A stretch of 64,000 nucleotides of DNA, taken from Chlorocebus sabaeus (Eukaryota; Chordata; Mammalia; Primates; Cercopithecidae). Positions 8,771-22,100 of this stretch are shown in pieces. The stretch spans positions 606,992-670,991 of the forward strand of contig NW_027327424.1 in assembly GCF_047675955.1 (NCBI RefSeq), written 5' to 3'. Positions within the stretch are counted from its first letter, which is position 1. Every line of letters begins with the position of its first letter. A model generated the notes under the pieces. That model was not told the DNA's origin. It searched no databases and saw only the letters and a list, made by a program, of their open reading frames with translations. The translations under genes were made by a program, and so were the position numbers.

Positions 8771-11700
8771 GAGTTACATCTTTCCCTTCAAGAAGCCTTT
8801 CGCTAAGGCTGTTCTTGTGGAATTGGCAAAGGGATATTTGGAAGCCCATAGAGGCCTATGGTGAAAAAGGAAATATCTTCCTTTCAAAATTGGAAAGAAG
8901 CTTTCTGAGAATCTGCTCTGTGTTCTGTGAATTCATCTCACAGAATTACATCTTTCCCTTCAAGAAGCCTTTCTCTAAGGCTGTTCTTGTGGAATTGGCA
9001 AAGCGATATTTGGAAGCCCATAGAGGGCTATGGTGAAAAAGGAAATATCTTCCGTTCAAAACTGGAAAGAAGCTTTCTGAGAAACTGCTCTGTGTTCTGT
9101 GAATTCATCTCACAGAGTTACATCTTTCCCTTCAAGAAGCCTTTCGCTAAGGCTGTTCTTGTGGAATTGGCAAAGGGATATTTGGAAGCCCATAGATGTC
9201 TATGGTGAAAAAGGAAATATCTTCCGTTCAAAACTGGAAAGAAGCTTTCTGAGAAACTGCTCTGGGTTCTGTTAATTCATCTCACAGAGTTACATCTTTC
9301 CCTTCAAGAAGCCTTTCGCTAAGGCTGTTCTTGTGGAATTGGCAAAGGGATATTTGGAAGCCCACAGAGGCCTATGGTGAAAAAGGAAATATCTTCCTTT
9401 CAAAACTGGAAAGAAGCTTTCTGAGAAACTGCTCTGTGTTCTGTGAATTCATCTCACAGAATTACATCTTTCCCTTCAAGAAGCCTTTCGCTAAGGCTGT
9501 TCTTGTGGAATTGGCAAAGCGATATTTGGAAGCCCATAGAGGGCTATGGTGAAAAAGGAAATATCTTCCGTTCAAAACTGGAAAGAAGCTTTCTGAGAAA
9601 CTGCTCTGTGTTCTGTGAATTCATCTCACAGAGTTACATCTTTCCCTTCAAGAAGCCTTTCGCTAAGGCTGTTCTTGTGGAATTGGCAAAGGGATATTTG
9701 GAAGCCCATAGAGGCCTATGGTGAAAAAGGAAATATCTTCCGTTCAAAACTGGAAAGAAGCTTTCTGAGAAACTGCTCTGTGTTCTGTGAATTCATCTCA
9801 CAGAGTTACATCTTTCCCTTCAAGAAGCCTTTCGCTACGGCTGTTCTTGTGGAATTGGCAAAGGGATATTTGGAAGCCCATAGAGGGCTATGGTGAAAAA
9901 GGAAATATCTTCCGTTCAAAACTGGAAAGAAGCTTTCTGAGAAACTGCTCTGTGTTCTGTGAATTCATCTCACAGAGTTACATCTTTCCCTTCAAGAAGC
10001 CTTTCGCTAAGGCTGTTCTTGTGGAATTGGCAAAGGGATATTTGGAAGCCCATAGAGGGCTATGGTGAAAAAGGAAATATCTTCCGTTCAAAACTGGAAA
10101 GAAGCTTTCTGAGAAACTGCTCTGTGTTCTGTGAATTCATCTCACAGAGTTACATCTTTCCCTTCAAGAAGCCTTTCGCTAAGGCTGTTCTTTTGGAATT
10201 GGCAAAGGGATATTTGGAAGCCCATAGATGTCTATGGTGAAAAAGGAAATATCTTCCGTTCAAAACTGGAAAGAAGCTTTCTGAGAAACTGCTCTGGGTT
10301 CTGTTAATTCATCTCACAGAGTTACATCTTTCCCTTCAAGAAGCCTTTCGCTAAGGCTGTTCTTGTGTAATTGGCAAAGGGATATTTGGAAGCCCATAGA
10401 GGCCTATGGTGAAAAAGGAAATATCTTCCTTTCAAAACTGGAAAGAAGCTTTCTGAGAAACTGCTCTGTGTTCTGTGAATTCATCTCACAGAATTACATC
10501 TTTCCCTTCAAGAAGCCTTTCGCTAAGGCTGTTCTTGTGGAATTGGCAAAGCGATATTTGGAAGCCCATAGAGGGCTATGGTGAAAAAGGAAATATCTTC
10601 CGTTCAAAACTGGAAAGAAGCTTTCTGAGAAACTGCTCTGTCTTCTGTTAATTCATCTCACAGAGTTACATCTTTCCCTTCAAGAAGCCTTTCGCTAAGG
10701 CTGTTCTTGTGGAATTGGCAAAGGGATATTTGGAAGCCCATAGAGGCCTATGGTGAAAAAGGAAATATCTTCCGTTCAAAACTGGAAAGAAGCTTTCTGA
10801 GAAACTGCTCTGTGTTCTGTGAATTCATCTCACAGAGTTACATCTTTCCCTTCAAGAAGCCTTTCGCTAAGGCTGTTCTTGTGGAATTGGCAAAGGGATA
10901 TTTGGAAGCCCATAGAGGGCTATGGTGAAAAAGGAAATATCTTCCGTTCAAAACTGGAAAGAAGCTTTCTGAGAAACTGCTCTGTGTTCTGTGAATTCAT
11001 CTCACAGAGTTACATCTTTCCCTTCGAGAAGCCTTTCGCTAAGGCTGTTCTTGTGGAATTGGCAAAGGGATATTTGGAAGCCCATAGAGGCCTATGGTGA
11101 AAAAGGAAATATCTTCCGTTCAAAACTGGAAAGAAGCTTTCTGAGAAACTGCTCTGTGTTCTGTGAATTCATCTCACAGAGTTACATCTTTCCCTTCAAG
11201 AAGCCTTTCGCTAAGGCTGTTCTTGTGGAATTGGCAAAGGGATATTTGGAAGCCCATAGAGGCCTATGGTGAAAAAGGAAATATCTTCCGTTCAAAACTG
11301 GAAAGAAGCTTTCTGAGAAACTGCACTGTGTTCTGTGAATTCATCTCACAGAATTACATCTTTCCCTTCAAGAAGCCTTTCGCTAAGGCTGTTCTTGTGG
11401 AATTGGCAAAGCGATATTTGGAAGCCCATAGAGGGCTATGGTGAAAAAGGAAATATCTTCCGTTCAAAACTGGAAAGAAGCTTTCTGAGAAACTGCTCTG
11501 TGTTCTGTGAATTCATCTCACAGAGTTACATCTTTCCCTTCAAGAAGCCTTTCGCTAAGGCTGTTCTTGTGGAATTGGCAAAGGGATATTTGGAAGCCAT
11601 AGAGGTCTATGGTGAAAAAGGAAATATCTTCCGTTCAAAACTGGAAAGAAGCTTTCTGAGAAACTGCTCTGTGTTCTGTGAATTCATCTCACAGAGTTAC

Positions 11701-12725
11701 ATCTTTCCCTTCAAGAAGCCTTTCGCTAAGGCTGTTCTTGTGGAATTGGCAAAGGGATATTTGGAAGCCCATAGAGGCCTACGCTGAAAAAGGAAATATC
11801 TTCCTTTCAAAACTGGAAAGAAGCTTTCTGAGAAACTGCTCTGTGTTCTGTGAATTCATCTCACAGGGTTACATCTTTCCCTTCAAGAAGCCTTTCGCTA
11901 AGGCTGTTCTTGTGGAATTGGCAAAGGGATATTTGGAAGCCCTTAGAGGCCTATGGTGAAAAAGGATATATCTTCCTTTCAAAACTGGAAAGAAGCTTTC
12001 TGAGAAACTGCTCTGTGTTCTGTGAATTCATCTCACAGAGTTACATCTTTCCCTTCAAGAAGCCTTTCGCTAAGGCTGCTCTTGTGGAATTGGCAAAGGG
12101 ATATTTGGAAGCCCATAGAGGTCTATGGTGAAAAAGGAAATATCTTCCGTTCAAAACTGGAAAGAAGCTTTCTGACAAACTGCTCTGTGTTCTGTGAATT
12201 CATTTCACAGAGTTACATCTTTCCCTTCAAGAAGCCTTTCGCTAAGGCTGTTCTTGTGGAATTGGCAAAGGGATATTTGGAAGCCCATAGAGGCCTATGG
12301 TGAAAAAGGAAATATCTTCCGTTCAAAACTGGAAAGAAGCTTTCTGAGAAACTGCTCTGTGTTCTGTGAATTCATCTCACAGAGTTACATCTTTCCTTTC
12401 AAGAAGCCTTTCGCTGAGGCTGTTCTTGTGGAATTGGCAAAGCGATATTTGGAAGTCCATAGAGGGCTATGGTGAAAAAGGAAATATCTTCCGTTCAAAA
12501 CTGGAAAGAAGCTTTCTGAGAAACTGCTCTGTGTTCTGTGAATTCATCTCACAGAGTTACATCTTTCCCTTCAAGAAGCCTTTCGCTAAGGCTGTTCTTG
12601 TGGAATTGGCAAAGGGATATTTGGAAGCCCATAGAGGGCTATGGTGAAAAAGGAAATATCTTCCGTTCAAAACTGGAAAGAAGCTTTCTGAGAAACTGCT
12701 CTGTGTTCTGTAAATTCATCTCACA
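8771..12725 (+). repeat. HOR family A, copy 3: 23-monomer unit (3,955 bp)
   Basis: This copy matches 1-3955 at an offset of 8,770 with very few differences seen by eye: G at 11,026 (CTTCGAGAAG) and T at 12,204 (CATTTCAC). It shares with copy 1, and not with the intervening copy 2, the C at 9,838 (GCTACGG) and the CTGTAAATTC at 12,712. The 1-bp deletion recurs at ~11,598. Confidence 0.9.
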
Positions 12726-13430
12726 GAGTTACATCTTTCCCTTCAAGAAGCCTTTCGCTAAGGCTGTTCTTGTGGAATTGGCAAAGGGATATTTGGAAGC
12801 CCATAGAGGCCTATGGTGAAAAAGGAAATATCTTCCTTTCAAAATTGGAAAGAAGCTTTCTGAGAATCTGCTCTGTGTTCTGTGAATTCATCTCACAGAA
12901 TTACATCTTTCCCTTCAAGAAGCCTTTCTCTAAGGCTGTTCTTGTGGAATTGGCAAAGCGATATTTGGAAGCCCATAGAGGGCTATGGTGAAAAAGGAAA
13001 TATCTTCCGTTCAAAACTGGAAAGAAGCTTTCTGAGAAACTGCTCTGTGTTCTGTGAATTCATCTCACAGAGTTACATCTTTCCCTTCAAGAAGCCTTTC
13101 GCTAAGGCTGTTCTTGTGGAATTGGCAGAGGGATATTTGGAAGCCCATAGAGGGCTATGGTGAAAAAGGAAATATCTTCCGTTCAAAACTGGAAAGAAGC
13201 TTTCTGAGAAACTGCTCTGTGTTCTGTTAATTCATCTCACAGAGTTACATCTTTCCCTTCAAGAAGCCTTTCGCTAAGGCTGTTCTTGTGGAATTGGCAA
13301 AGGGATATTTGGAAGCCCATAGAGGGCTATGGTGAAAAAGGAAATATCTTGCGTTCAAAACTCGAAAGAAGCTTTCTGAGAAACTGCTCTGTGTTCTGTG
13401 AATTCATCTCACAGAGTTACATCTTTCCCT
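12726..13430 (+). repeat. HOR family A, copy 4: truncated 28-type unit
   Basis: The first four monomers follow the 28-monomer copy, not the 23-monomer copies, including GGCAGAGG at ~13,125. Private changes appear at ~13,352 (CTTGCGTTC) and ~13,364 (ACTCGAAAG). Beyond ~13.43 kb the family A order is lost, so this is the edge of the family A block. Confidence 0.8.
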
Positions 13431-16159
13431 TCAAGAAGCCTTTCGCTAAGGCTGTTCTTGTGGAATTGGCAAAGGGATATTTGGAAGCCCATAGAGGGCT
13501 ATGGTGAAAAAGGAAATATCTTCCGTTCAAAACTGGAAAGAAGCTTTCTGAGAAACTGCTCTGGGTTCTGTTAATTCATCTCACAGAGTTACATGTTTCC
13601 CTTCAAGAAGCCTTTCGCTAAGGCTGTTCTTGTGGAATTGGCAAAGGGATATTTGGAAGCCCATAGAGGGCTATGGTGAAAAAGGAAATATCTTCCGTTC
13701 AAAACTGGAAAGAAGCTTTCTGAGAAACTGGTCTGTGTTTTGTTAATTCATCTCACAGAGTTACATCTTTCCCTTCAAGAAGCCTTTCGCTAAGGCTGTT
13801 CTTGTGGAATTGGCAAAGGGATATTTGGAAGCCCTTAGAGGGCTACGGTGAAAAAGGAAATATCTTCCGTTCAAAACTGGAAAGAAGCTTTCTGAGAAAC
13901 TGCTCTGTGTTCTGTTAATTCGTCTCACAGAGTTATATCTTTCCCTTCAAGAAGCCTTTCGCTCAGGCTGTTCTTGTGGAATTGGCAAAGCGATATTTGG
14001 AACCCCTAGAGGGCTATGATGAAAAAGGAAATATCTTCCATTCAAAACTGGAAAGAAGCTTTCTGAGAAACTGCTCTGTGTTCTGTGAATTCATTTCACA
14101 GAGTTACATCTTTCCCTTCAAGAAGCCTTTCACTAAGGCTGTTCTTGTGGAATTGGCAAAGGGATATTTGGAAGCCCATAGAGGACTATGGTGAAAAAGG
14201 AAATATCTTCCGTTCAAAACTGGGAAGAAGCTTTCTGAGAAACTGTTCTGTGTTCTGTTAATTCATCTCACAGAGTTACATCTTTCCCTTCAAGAAGCCT
14301 TTCGCTAAGGCTGTTCTTGTGGAATTGGCAAAGGGATATTTGGAAGCCCGTAGAGGGCTATGGTGAAAAAGGAAATATCTTCCGTTCAAAACTGGAAAGA
14401 AGCTTTCTGAGAAACTGCTCTGTGTTCTGTGAATTCATCTCACAGAGTTACATCTTTCCCTTCAAGAAGCCTTTCGCTAAGGCTGTTCTTGTGGAATTGG
14501 CAAAGGGATATTTGGAAGCCTATAGAGGGCTATGGTGAAAAAGGAAATATCTTCCGTTCAAAACTGGAAAGAAGCTTTCTGAGAAACTGCTCTGTGTTCT
14601 GTTAATTCATCTCACAGAGTTACATCTTTCCCTTCAAGAAGCCTTTCGTTAAGGCTGTTCTTGTGGAATTGGCAAAGGGATATTTGGAAGCCCATAGAGG
14701 ACTATGGTGAAAAAGGAAATATCTTCCGTTCAATACTGGGAAGAAGCTTTCTGAGAAACTGTTCTGTGTTCTGTTAATTCATCTCACAGAGTTACATCTT
14801 TCCCTTCAAGAAGCCTTTCGCTAAGGCTGTTCTTGTGGAATTGGCAAAGGGATATTTGGAAGCCCATAGAGGGCTATGGTGAAAAAGGAAATAGTTTCCG
14901 TTCAAAACTGGAAAGAAGCTTTCTGAGAAACTGCTCTGTGTTCTGTGAATTCATCTCACAGAGTTACAACTTTCCCTTCAAGAAGCCTTTCGCTGAGGCT
15001 GTTCTTGTGGAATTGGCAAAGGGATATTTGGAAGCCCATAGAGGCCTATGGTGAAAAAGGAAATATCTTCCGTTCATAACTGGAAAGAAGCTTTCTGAGA
15101 AACTGCTCTGTGTTCTGTGAATTCATCTCACAGAGTTACATCTTTCCCTTCAAGAAGCCTTTCGCTAAGGCTGTTCTTGTGGAATTGGCAAAGGGATATT
15201 TGGAAGCCCATAGAGGTCTATGGTGAAAAAGGAAATATCTTCCGTTCAAAACTGGAAAGAAGCTTTCTGAGAAACTGCTCTGTGTTCTGTGAATTCATCT
15301 CACAGAGTTACATCTTTCCCTTCAAGAAGCCTTTCGCTAAGGCTGTTCTTGTGGAATTGGCAAAGGGATATTTGGAAGCCCATAGAGGCCTATGGTGAAA
15401 AAGGAAATATCTTCCTTTCAAAACTGGAAAGAAGCTTTCTGAGAAACTGCTCTGTGTTCTGTGAATTCTTCTCACAGAATTACATCTTTCCCTTCAAGAA
15501 GCCTTTCGCTAAGGCTGTTCTTGTGGAATTGGCAAAGCGATATTTGTAAGCCCATAGAGGGCTATGGTGAAAATGGAAATATCTTCCGTTCAAAACTGGA
15601 AAGAAGCTTTCTGAGAAACTGCTCTGTGTTCTGTTAATTCATCTCACAGAGTTACATCTTTCCCTTCAAGAAGCCTTTCTCTAAGGCTGTTCTTGTGGAA
15701 TTGGCAAAGCGATATTTGGAAGCCCATAGAGGCCTATGGTGAAAAAGGAAATATCTTCCGTTCAAAACTGGAAAGAAGCTTTCTGAGAAACTGCTCTGTG
15801 TTCTGTGAATTCATCTCACAGAGTTACATCTTTCCCTTCAAGAAGCCTTTCGCTAAGGCTGTTCTTGTGGAATTGGCAAAGGGATATTTGGAAGCCCATA
15901 GATGTCTATGGTGAAAAAGGAAATATCTTCCGTTCAAAACTGGAAAGAAGCTTTCTGAGAAACTGCTCTGTGTTCTGTGAATTCATCTCACAGAGTTACA
16001 TCTTTCCCTTCAAGAAGCCTTTCGCTAAGGCTGTTCTTGTGGAATTGGCAAAGGGATATTTGGAAGCCCATAGACGGCTTTGGTGAAAAAGGAAATATCT
16101 TCCGTTCAAAACTGGAAAGAAGCTTTCTGAGAAACTGCTCTGTGTTCTGTGAATTCATC
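13431..16159 (+). repeat. Heterogeneous alpha satellite between two HOR families
   Basis: About 16 monomers with no clear long-period partner elsewhere in the window and an unusual density of private or rare states. Examples: ACATGTTTCC (~13,593), GTCTGTGTTTTG (~13,731), AATTCGTCTC with GTTATATC (~13,920-13,937), GCTCAGG (~13,963), GGAACCCCTAG with TATGATG (~14,001-14,020), TTTCACTAAGG (~14,130), CAATACTGGG (~14,732), AATAGTTTCC (~14,892), TTACAACTTT (~14,966), GTTCATAACTGG (~15,073), GAATTCTTCTC (~15,465) and TTTGTAAGCCC (~15,544). Monomer length and orientation remain regular except for one 171-bp copy. No gene or foreign insert is present. Confidence 0.75.
13999..14021 (+). repeat. 171-bp monomer with rearranged loop
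   Basis: GGAACCCCTAGAGGGCTATGATG replaces GGAAGCCCATAGAGGGCTATGGTG: one base shorter, with CCCCTAG in place of GCCCATAG and GAT in place of GGT. Both the CCATAG stem and the pJ-alpha match are damaged. A related but full-length state, GGAAACCCCTAG, is seen once at ~52,526. Confidence 0.75.
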
Positions 16160-19100
16160 TCAAAGAGTTACATCTTTCCCTTCAAGAAGCCTTTCGCTAA
16201 GGCTGTTCTTGTGGAATTGGCAAAGGGATATTTGGAAGCCCATAGAGGGCTATGGTGAAAAAGGAAATATCTTCCGTTCAAAACTGGAAAGAAGCTTTCT
16301 GAGAAACTGCTCTGTGTTCTGTGAATTCATCTCACAGAGTTACATCTTTCCCTTCAAGAAGCCTTTCGCTAAGGCTGCTCTTGTGGAATTGGCAAATGGA
16401 TATTTGGAAGCCCATAGAGGGCTATGGTGAAAAAGGAAATATCTTCCGTTCAAAACTGGAAAGAAGCTTTCTGAGAAACTGCTCTGTGTTCTGTTAATTC
16501 ATCTCACAGAGTTACATCTTTCCCTTCAAGAAGCCTTTCGCTAAGGCTGTTCTTGTGGAATTGGCAAAGGGATATTTGGAAGCCCATAGAGGGCTATGGT
16601 GAAAAAGGAAATATCTTCCGTTCAAAACTGGAAAGAAGCTTTCTGAGAAACTGCTCTGTGTTCTGTGAATTCATCTCCAAGAGTTACATTTTTCCCTTCA
16701 AGAAGCCTTTCGCTAAGGCTGTTCTTGTGGAATTGGCAAAGGGATATTTGGAAGCCCATAGAGGACTATGGTGAAAAAGGAAATATCTTCCGTTCAAAAC
16801 TGGAAAGAAGCTTTCTGAGAAACTGTTCTGTGTTCTGTTAATTCATCTCACAGAGTTACATCTTTCCCTTCAAGAAGCCTTTCGCTAAGGCTGTTCTTGT
16901 GGAATTGGCAAAGGGATATTTGGAAGCCCATAGATGTCTATGGTGAAAAAGGAAATATCTTCCGTTCAAAACTGGAAAGAAGCTTTCTGAGAAACTGCTC
17001 TGGGTTCTGTTAATTCATCTCACAGAGTTACATCTTTCCCTTCAAGAAGCCTTTCGCTAAGGCTGTTCTTGTGGAATTGGCAAAGGGATATTTGGAAGCC
17101 CATAGAGGCCTATGGTGAAAAAGGAAATATCTTCCGTTCAAAACTGGAAAGAAGCTTTCTGAGAAACTGCTCTGTGTTCTGTGAATTCATCTCACAGAAT
17201 TACATCTTTCCCTTCAAGAAGCCTTTCGCTAAGGCTGTTCTTGTGGAATTGGCAAAGCGATATTTGGAAGCCCATAGAGGGCTATGGTGAAAAAGGAAAT
17301 ATCTTCCGTTCAAAACTGGAAAGAAGCTTTCTGAGAAACTGCTCTGTGTTCTGTGAATTCATCTCACAGAGTTACATCTTTCCCTTCAAGAAGCCTTTCG
17401 CTAAGGCTGTTCTTGTGGAATTGGCAAAGGGATATTTGGAAGCCCATAGAGGCCTATGGTGAAAAAGGAAATATCTTCCGTTCAAAACTGGAAAGAAGCT
17501 TTCTGAGAAACTGCTCTGTGTTCTGTGAATTCATCTCACAGAGTTACATCTTTCCCTTCAAGAAGCCTTTCGCTAAGGCTGTTCTTGTGGAATTGGCAAA
17601 GGGATATTTGGAAGCCCATAGAGGGCTATGGTGAAAAAGGAAATATCTTCCGTTCAAAACTGGAAAGAAGCTTTCTGAGAAACTGCTCTGTGTTCTGTGA
17701 ATTCATCTCACAGAGTTACATCTTTCCCTTCAAGAAGCCTTTCGCTAAGGCTGTTCTTGTGGAATTGGCAAAGCGATATTTGGAAGCCCATAGAGGCCTA
17801 TGGTGAAAAAGGAAATATCTTCCGTTCAAAACTGGAAAGAAGCTTTCTGAGAAACTGCTCTGTGTTCTGTGAATTCATCTCACAGAGTTACATCTTTCCC
17901 TTCAAGAAGCCTTTCGCTAAGGCTGTTCTTGTGGAATTGGCAAAGGGATATTTGGAAGCCCATAGAAGGCTATGGTGAAAAAGGAAATATCTTCCGTTCA
18001 AAACTGGAAAGAAGCTTTCTGAGAAACTGTTCTGTGTTCTGTTAATTCATCTCACAGAGTTACATCTTTCCCTTCAAGAAGCCTTTCGCTAAGGCTGTTC
18101 TTGTGGAATTGGCAAAGGGATATTTGGAAGCCCATAGAGGCCTATGGTGAAAAAGGAAATATCTTCCTTTCAAAACTGGAAAGAAGCTTTCTGAGAAACT
18201 GCTCTGTGTTCTGTGAATTCATCTCACAGAATTACATCTTTCCCTTCAAGAAGCCTTTCGCTAAGGCTGTTCTTGTGGAATTGGCAAAGCGATATTTGGA
18301 AGCCCATAGAGGGCTATGGTGAAAAAGGAAATATCTTCCGTTCAAAACTGGAAAGAAGCTTTCTGAGAAACTGCTCTGTGTTCTGTTAATTCATCTCACA
18401 GAGTTACATCTTTCCCTTCAAGAAGCCTTTCGCTAAGGCTGTTCTTGTGGAATTGGCAAAGGGATATTTGGAAGCCCATAGAGGCCTATGGTGAAAAAGG
18501 AAATATCTTCCGTTCAAAACTGGAAAGAAGCTTTCTGAGAAACTGCTCTGTGTTCTGTGAATTCATCTCACAGAGTTACATCTTTCCCTTCAAGAAGCCT
18601 TTCGCTAAGGCTGTTCTTGTGGAATTGGCAAAGGGATATTTGGAAGCCCATAGAGGGCTATGGTGAAAAAGGAAATATCTTCCGTTCAAAACTGGAAAGA
18701 AGCTTTCTGAGAAACTGCTCTGTGTTCTGTGAATTCATCTCACAGAGTTACATCTTTCCCTTCAAGAAGCCTTTCGCTCAGGCTGTTCTTGTGGAATTGG
18801 CAAAGGGATATTTGGAAGCCCATAGATGGCTATGGTGAAAAAGGAAATATCTTCCGTTCAAAACTGGAAAGAAGCTTTCTGAGAAACTGCTCTGTGTTCT
18901 GTGAATTCATCTCACAGAGTTACATCTTTCCCTTCAAGAAGCCTTTCGCTAAGGCTGTTCTTGTGGAATTGGCAAAGGGATATTTGGAAGCCCATAGAGG
19001 GCTATGGTGAAAAAGGAAATATCTTCCGTTCAAAACTGGAAAGAAGCTTTCTGAGAAACTGCTCTGTGTTCTGTGAATTCATCTCACAGAGTTACATCTT

Positions 19101-22100
19101 TCCCTTCAAGAAGCCTTTCGCTGAGGCTGTTCTTGTGGAATTGGCAAAGGGATATTTGGAAGCCCATAGAGGGCTATGGTGAAAAAGGAAATATATTCCG
19201 TTCAAAACTGGAAAGAAGCTTTCTGAGAAACTGCTCTGTGTTTTGTTAATTCATCTCACAGAGTTACATCTTTCCCTTCAAGAAGCCTTTCGCTGAGGCT
19301 GTTCTTGTGGAATTGGCAAAGGGATATTTGGAAGCCCTTAGAGGGCTACGGTGAAAAAGGAAATATCTTCCGTTCAAAACTGGAAAGAAGCTTTCTGAGA
19401 AACTGCTCTGTGTTCTGTGAATTCATCTCACAGAGTTACATCTTTCCCTTCAAGAAGCCTTTCGTTAAGGCTGTTCTTGTGGAATTGGCAAAGGGATATT
19501 TGGAAGCCCATAGAGGACTATGGTGAAAAAGGAAATATCTTCCGTTCAAAACTGGGAAGAAGCTTTCTGAGAAACTGTTCTGTGTTCTGTTAATTCATCT
19601 CACAGAGTTACATCTTTCCCTTCAAGAAGCCTTTCGCTAAGGCTGTTCTTGTGGAATTGGCAAAGGGATATTTGGAAGCCCATAGAGGGCTATGGTGAAA
19701 AAGGAAATATCTTCCGTTCAAAACTGGAAAGAAGCTTTCTGAGAAACTGCTCTGTGTTCTGTGAATTCATCTCACAGAGTTACATCTTTCCCTTCAAGAA
19801 GCCTTTCGCTAAGGCTGTTCTTGTGGAATTGGCAAAGGGATATTTGGAAGCCCATAGAGGGCTATGGTGAAAAAGGAAATATCTTCCGTTCAAAACTGGA
19901 AAGAAGCTTTCTGAGAAACTGCTCTGTGTTCTGTGAATTCATCTCACAGAGTTACATCTTTCCCTTCAAGAAGCCTTTCGCTAAGGCTGTTCTTGTGGAA
20001 TTGGCAAAGGGATATTTGGAAGCCCATAGAGGGCTATGGTGAAAAAGAAAATATCTTCCGTTCAAAACTGGAAAGAAGCTTTCTGAGAAACTGCTCTGTG
20101 TTCTGTGAATTCATCTCACAGAGTTACATCTTTCCCTTCAAGAAGCCTTTCGCTAAGGCTGTTCTTGTGGAATTGGCAAAGGGATATTTGGAAGCCCATA
20201 GAGGGCTATGGTGAAAAAGGAAATATCTTCCGTTCAAAACTGGAAAGAAGCTTTCTGAGAAACTGCTCTGTGTTCTGTGAATTCATCTCACAGAGTTACA
20301 TCTTTCCCTTCAAGAAGCCTTTCGCTAAGGCTGTTCTTGTGGAATTGGCAAAGCGATATTTGGAAGCCCATAGAGGCCTATGGTGAAAAAGGAAATATCT
20401 TCCGTTCAAAACTGGAAAGAAGCTTTCTGAGAAACTGCTCTGTGTTCTGTGAATTCATCTCACAGAGTTACATCTTTCCCTTCAAGAAGCCTTTCGCTAA
20501 GGCTGTTCTTGTGGAATTGGCAAAGGGATATTTGGAAGCCCATAGAAGGCTATGGTGAAAAAGGAAATATCTTCCGTTCAAAACTGGAAAGAAGCTTTCT
20601 GAGAAACTGTTCTGTGTTCTGTTAATTCATCTCACAGAGTTACATCTTTCCCTTCAAGAAGCCTTTCGCTAAGGCTGTTCTTGTGGAATTGGCAAAGGGA
20701 TATTTGGAAGCCCATAGAGGCCTATGGTGAAAAAGGAAATATCTTCCTTTCAAAACTGGAAAGAAGCTTTCTGAGAAACTGCTCTGTGTTCTGTGAATTC
20801 ATCTCACAGAATTACATCTTTCCCTTCAAGAAGCCTTTCGCTAAGGCTGTTCTTGTGGAATTGGCAAAGCGATATTTGGAAGCCCATAGAGGGCTATGGT
20901 GAAAAAGGAAATATCTTCCGTTCAAAACTGGAAAGAAGCTTTCTGAGAAACTGCTCTGTGTTCTGTGAATTCATCTCACAGAGTTACATCTTTCCCTTCA
21001 AGAAGCCTTTCGCTAAGGCTGTTCTTGTGGAATTGGCAAAGGGATATTTGGAAGCCCATAGAGGCCTATGGTGAAAAAGGAAATATCTTCCGTTCAAAAC
21101 TGGAAAGAAGCTTTCTGAGAAACTGCTCTGTGTTCTGTGAATTCATCTCACAGAGTTACATCTTTCCCTTCAAGAAGCCTTTCGCTAAGGCTGTTCTTGT
21201 GGAATTGGCAAAGGGATATTTGGAAGCCCATAGAGGGCTATGGTGAAAAAGGAAATATCTTCCGTTCAAAACTGGAAAGAAGCTTTCTGAGAAACTGCTC
21301 TGTGTTCTGTGAATTCATCTCACAGAGTTACATCTTTCCCTTCAAGAAGCCTTTCGCTAAGGCTGTTCTTGTGGAATTGGCAAAGGGATATTTGGAAGCC
21401 CATAGATGGCTATGGTGAAAAAGGAAATATCTTCCGTTCAAAACTGGAAAGAAGCTTTCTGAGAAACTGCTCTGTGTTCTGTGAATTCATCTCACAGAGT
21501 TACATCTTTCCCTTCAAGAAGCCTTTCGCTAAGGCTGTTCTTGTGGAATTGGCAAAGGGATATTTGGAAGCCCATAGAGGGCTATGGTGAAAAAGGAAAT
21601 ATCTTCCGTTCAAAACTGGAAAGAAGCTTTCTGAGAAACTGCTCTGTGTTCTGTGAATTCATCTCACAGAGTTACATCTTTCCCTTCAAGAAGCCTTTCG
21701 CTGAGGCTGTTCTTGTGGAATTGGCAAAGGGATATTTGGAAGCCCATAGAGGGCTATGGTGAAAAAGGAAATATATTCCGTTCAAAACTGGAAAGAAGCT
21801 TTCTGAGAAACTGCTCTGTGTTTTGTTAATTCATCTCACAGAGTTACATCTTTCCCTTCAAGAAGCCTTTCGCTAAGGCTGTTTTTGTGGAATTGGCAAA
21901 GGGATATTTGGAAGCCCTTAGAGGGCTACGGTGAAAAAGGAAATATCTTCCGTTCAAAACTGGAAAGAAGCTTTCTGAGAAACTGCTCTGTGTTCTGTGA
22001 ATTCATCTCACAGAGTTACATCTTTCCCTTCAAGAAGCCTTTCGTTAAGGCTGTTCTTGTGGAATTGGCAAAGGGATATTTGGAAGCCCATAAAGGTCTA

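Noticed and set aside
14345..14360. CCCGTAGAGGG (also ~44,619) as a reversed CENP-B box
   Set aside because: On the reverse strand the core needs CCCG-2N-T-4N-CGAA on the plus strand; neither the T nor the CGAA is there.
13431..16159. A transposon or foreign insertion at the HOR boundary
   Set aside because: Monomer length and phase remain regular throughout and all sequence is alpha satellite; only the substitution load is raised.
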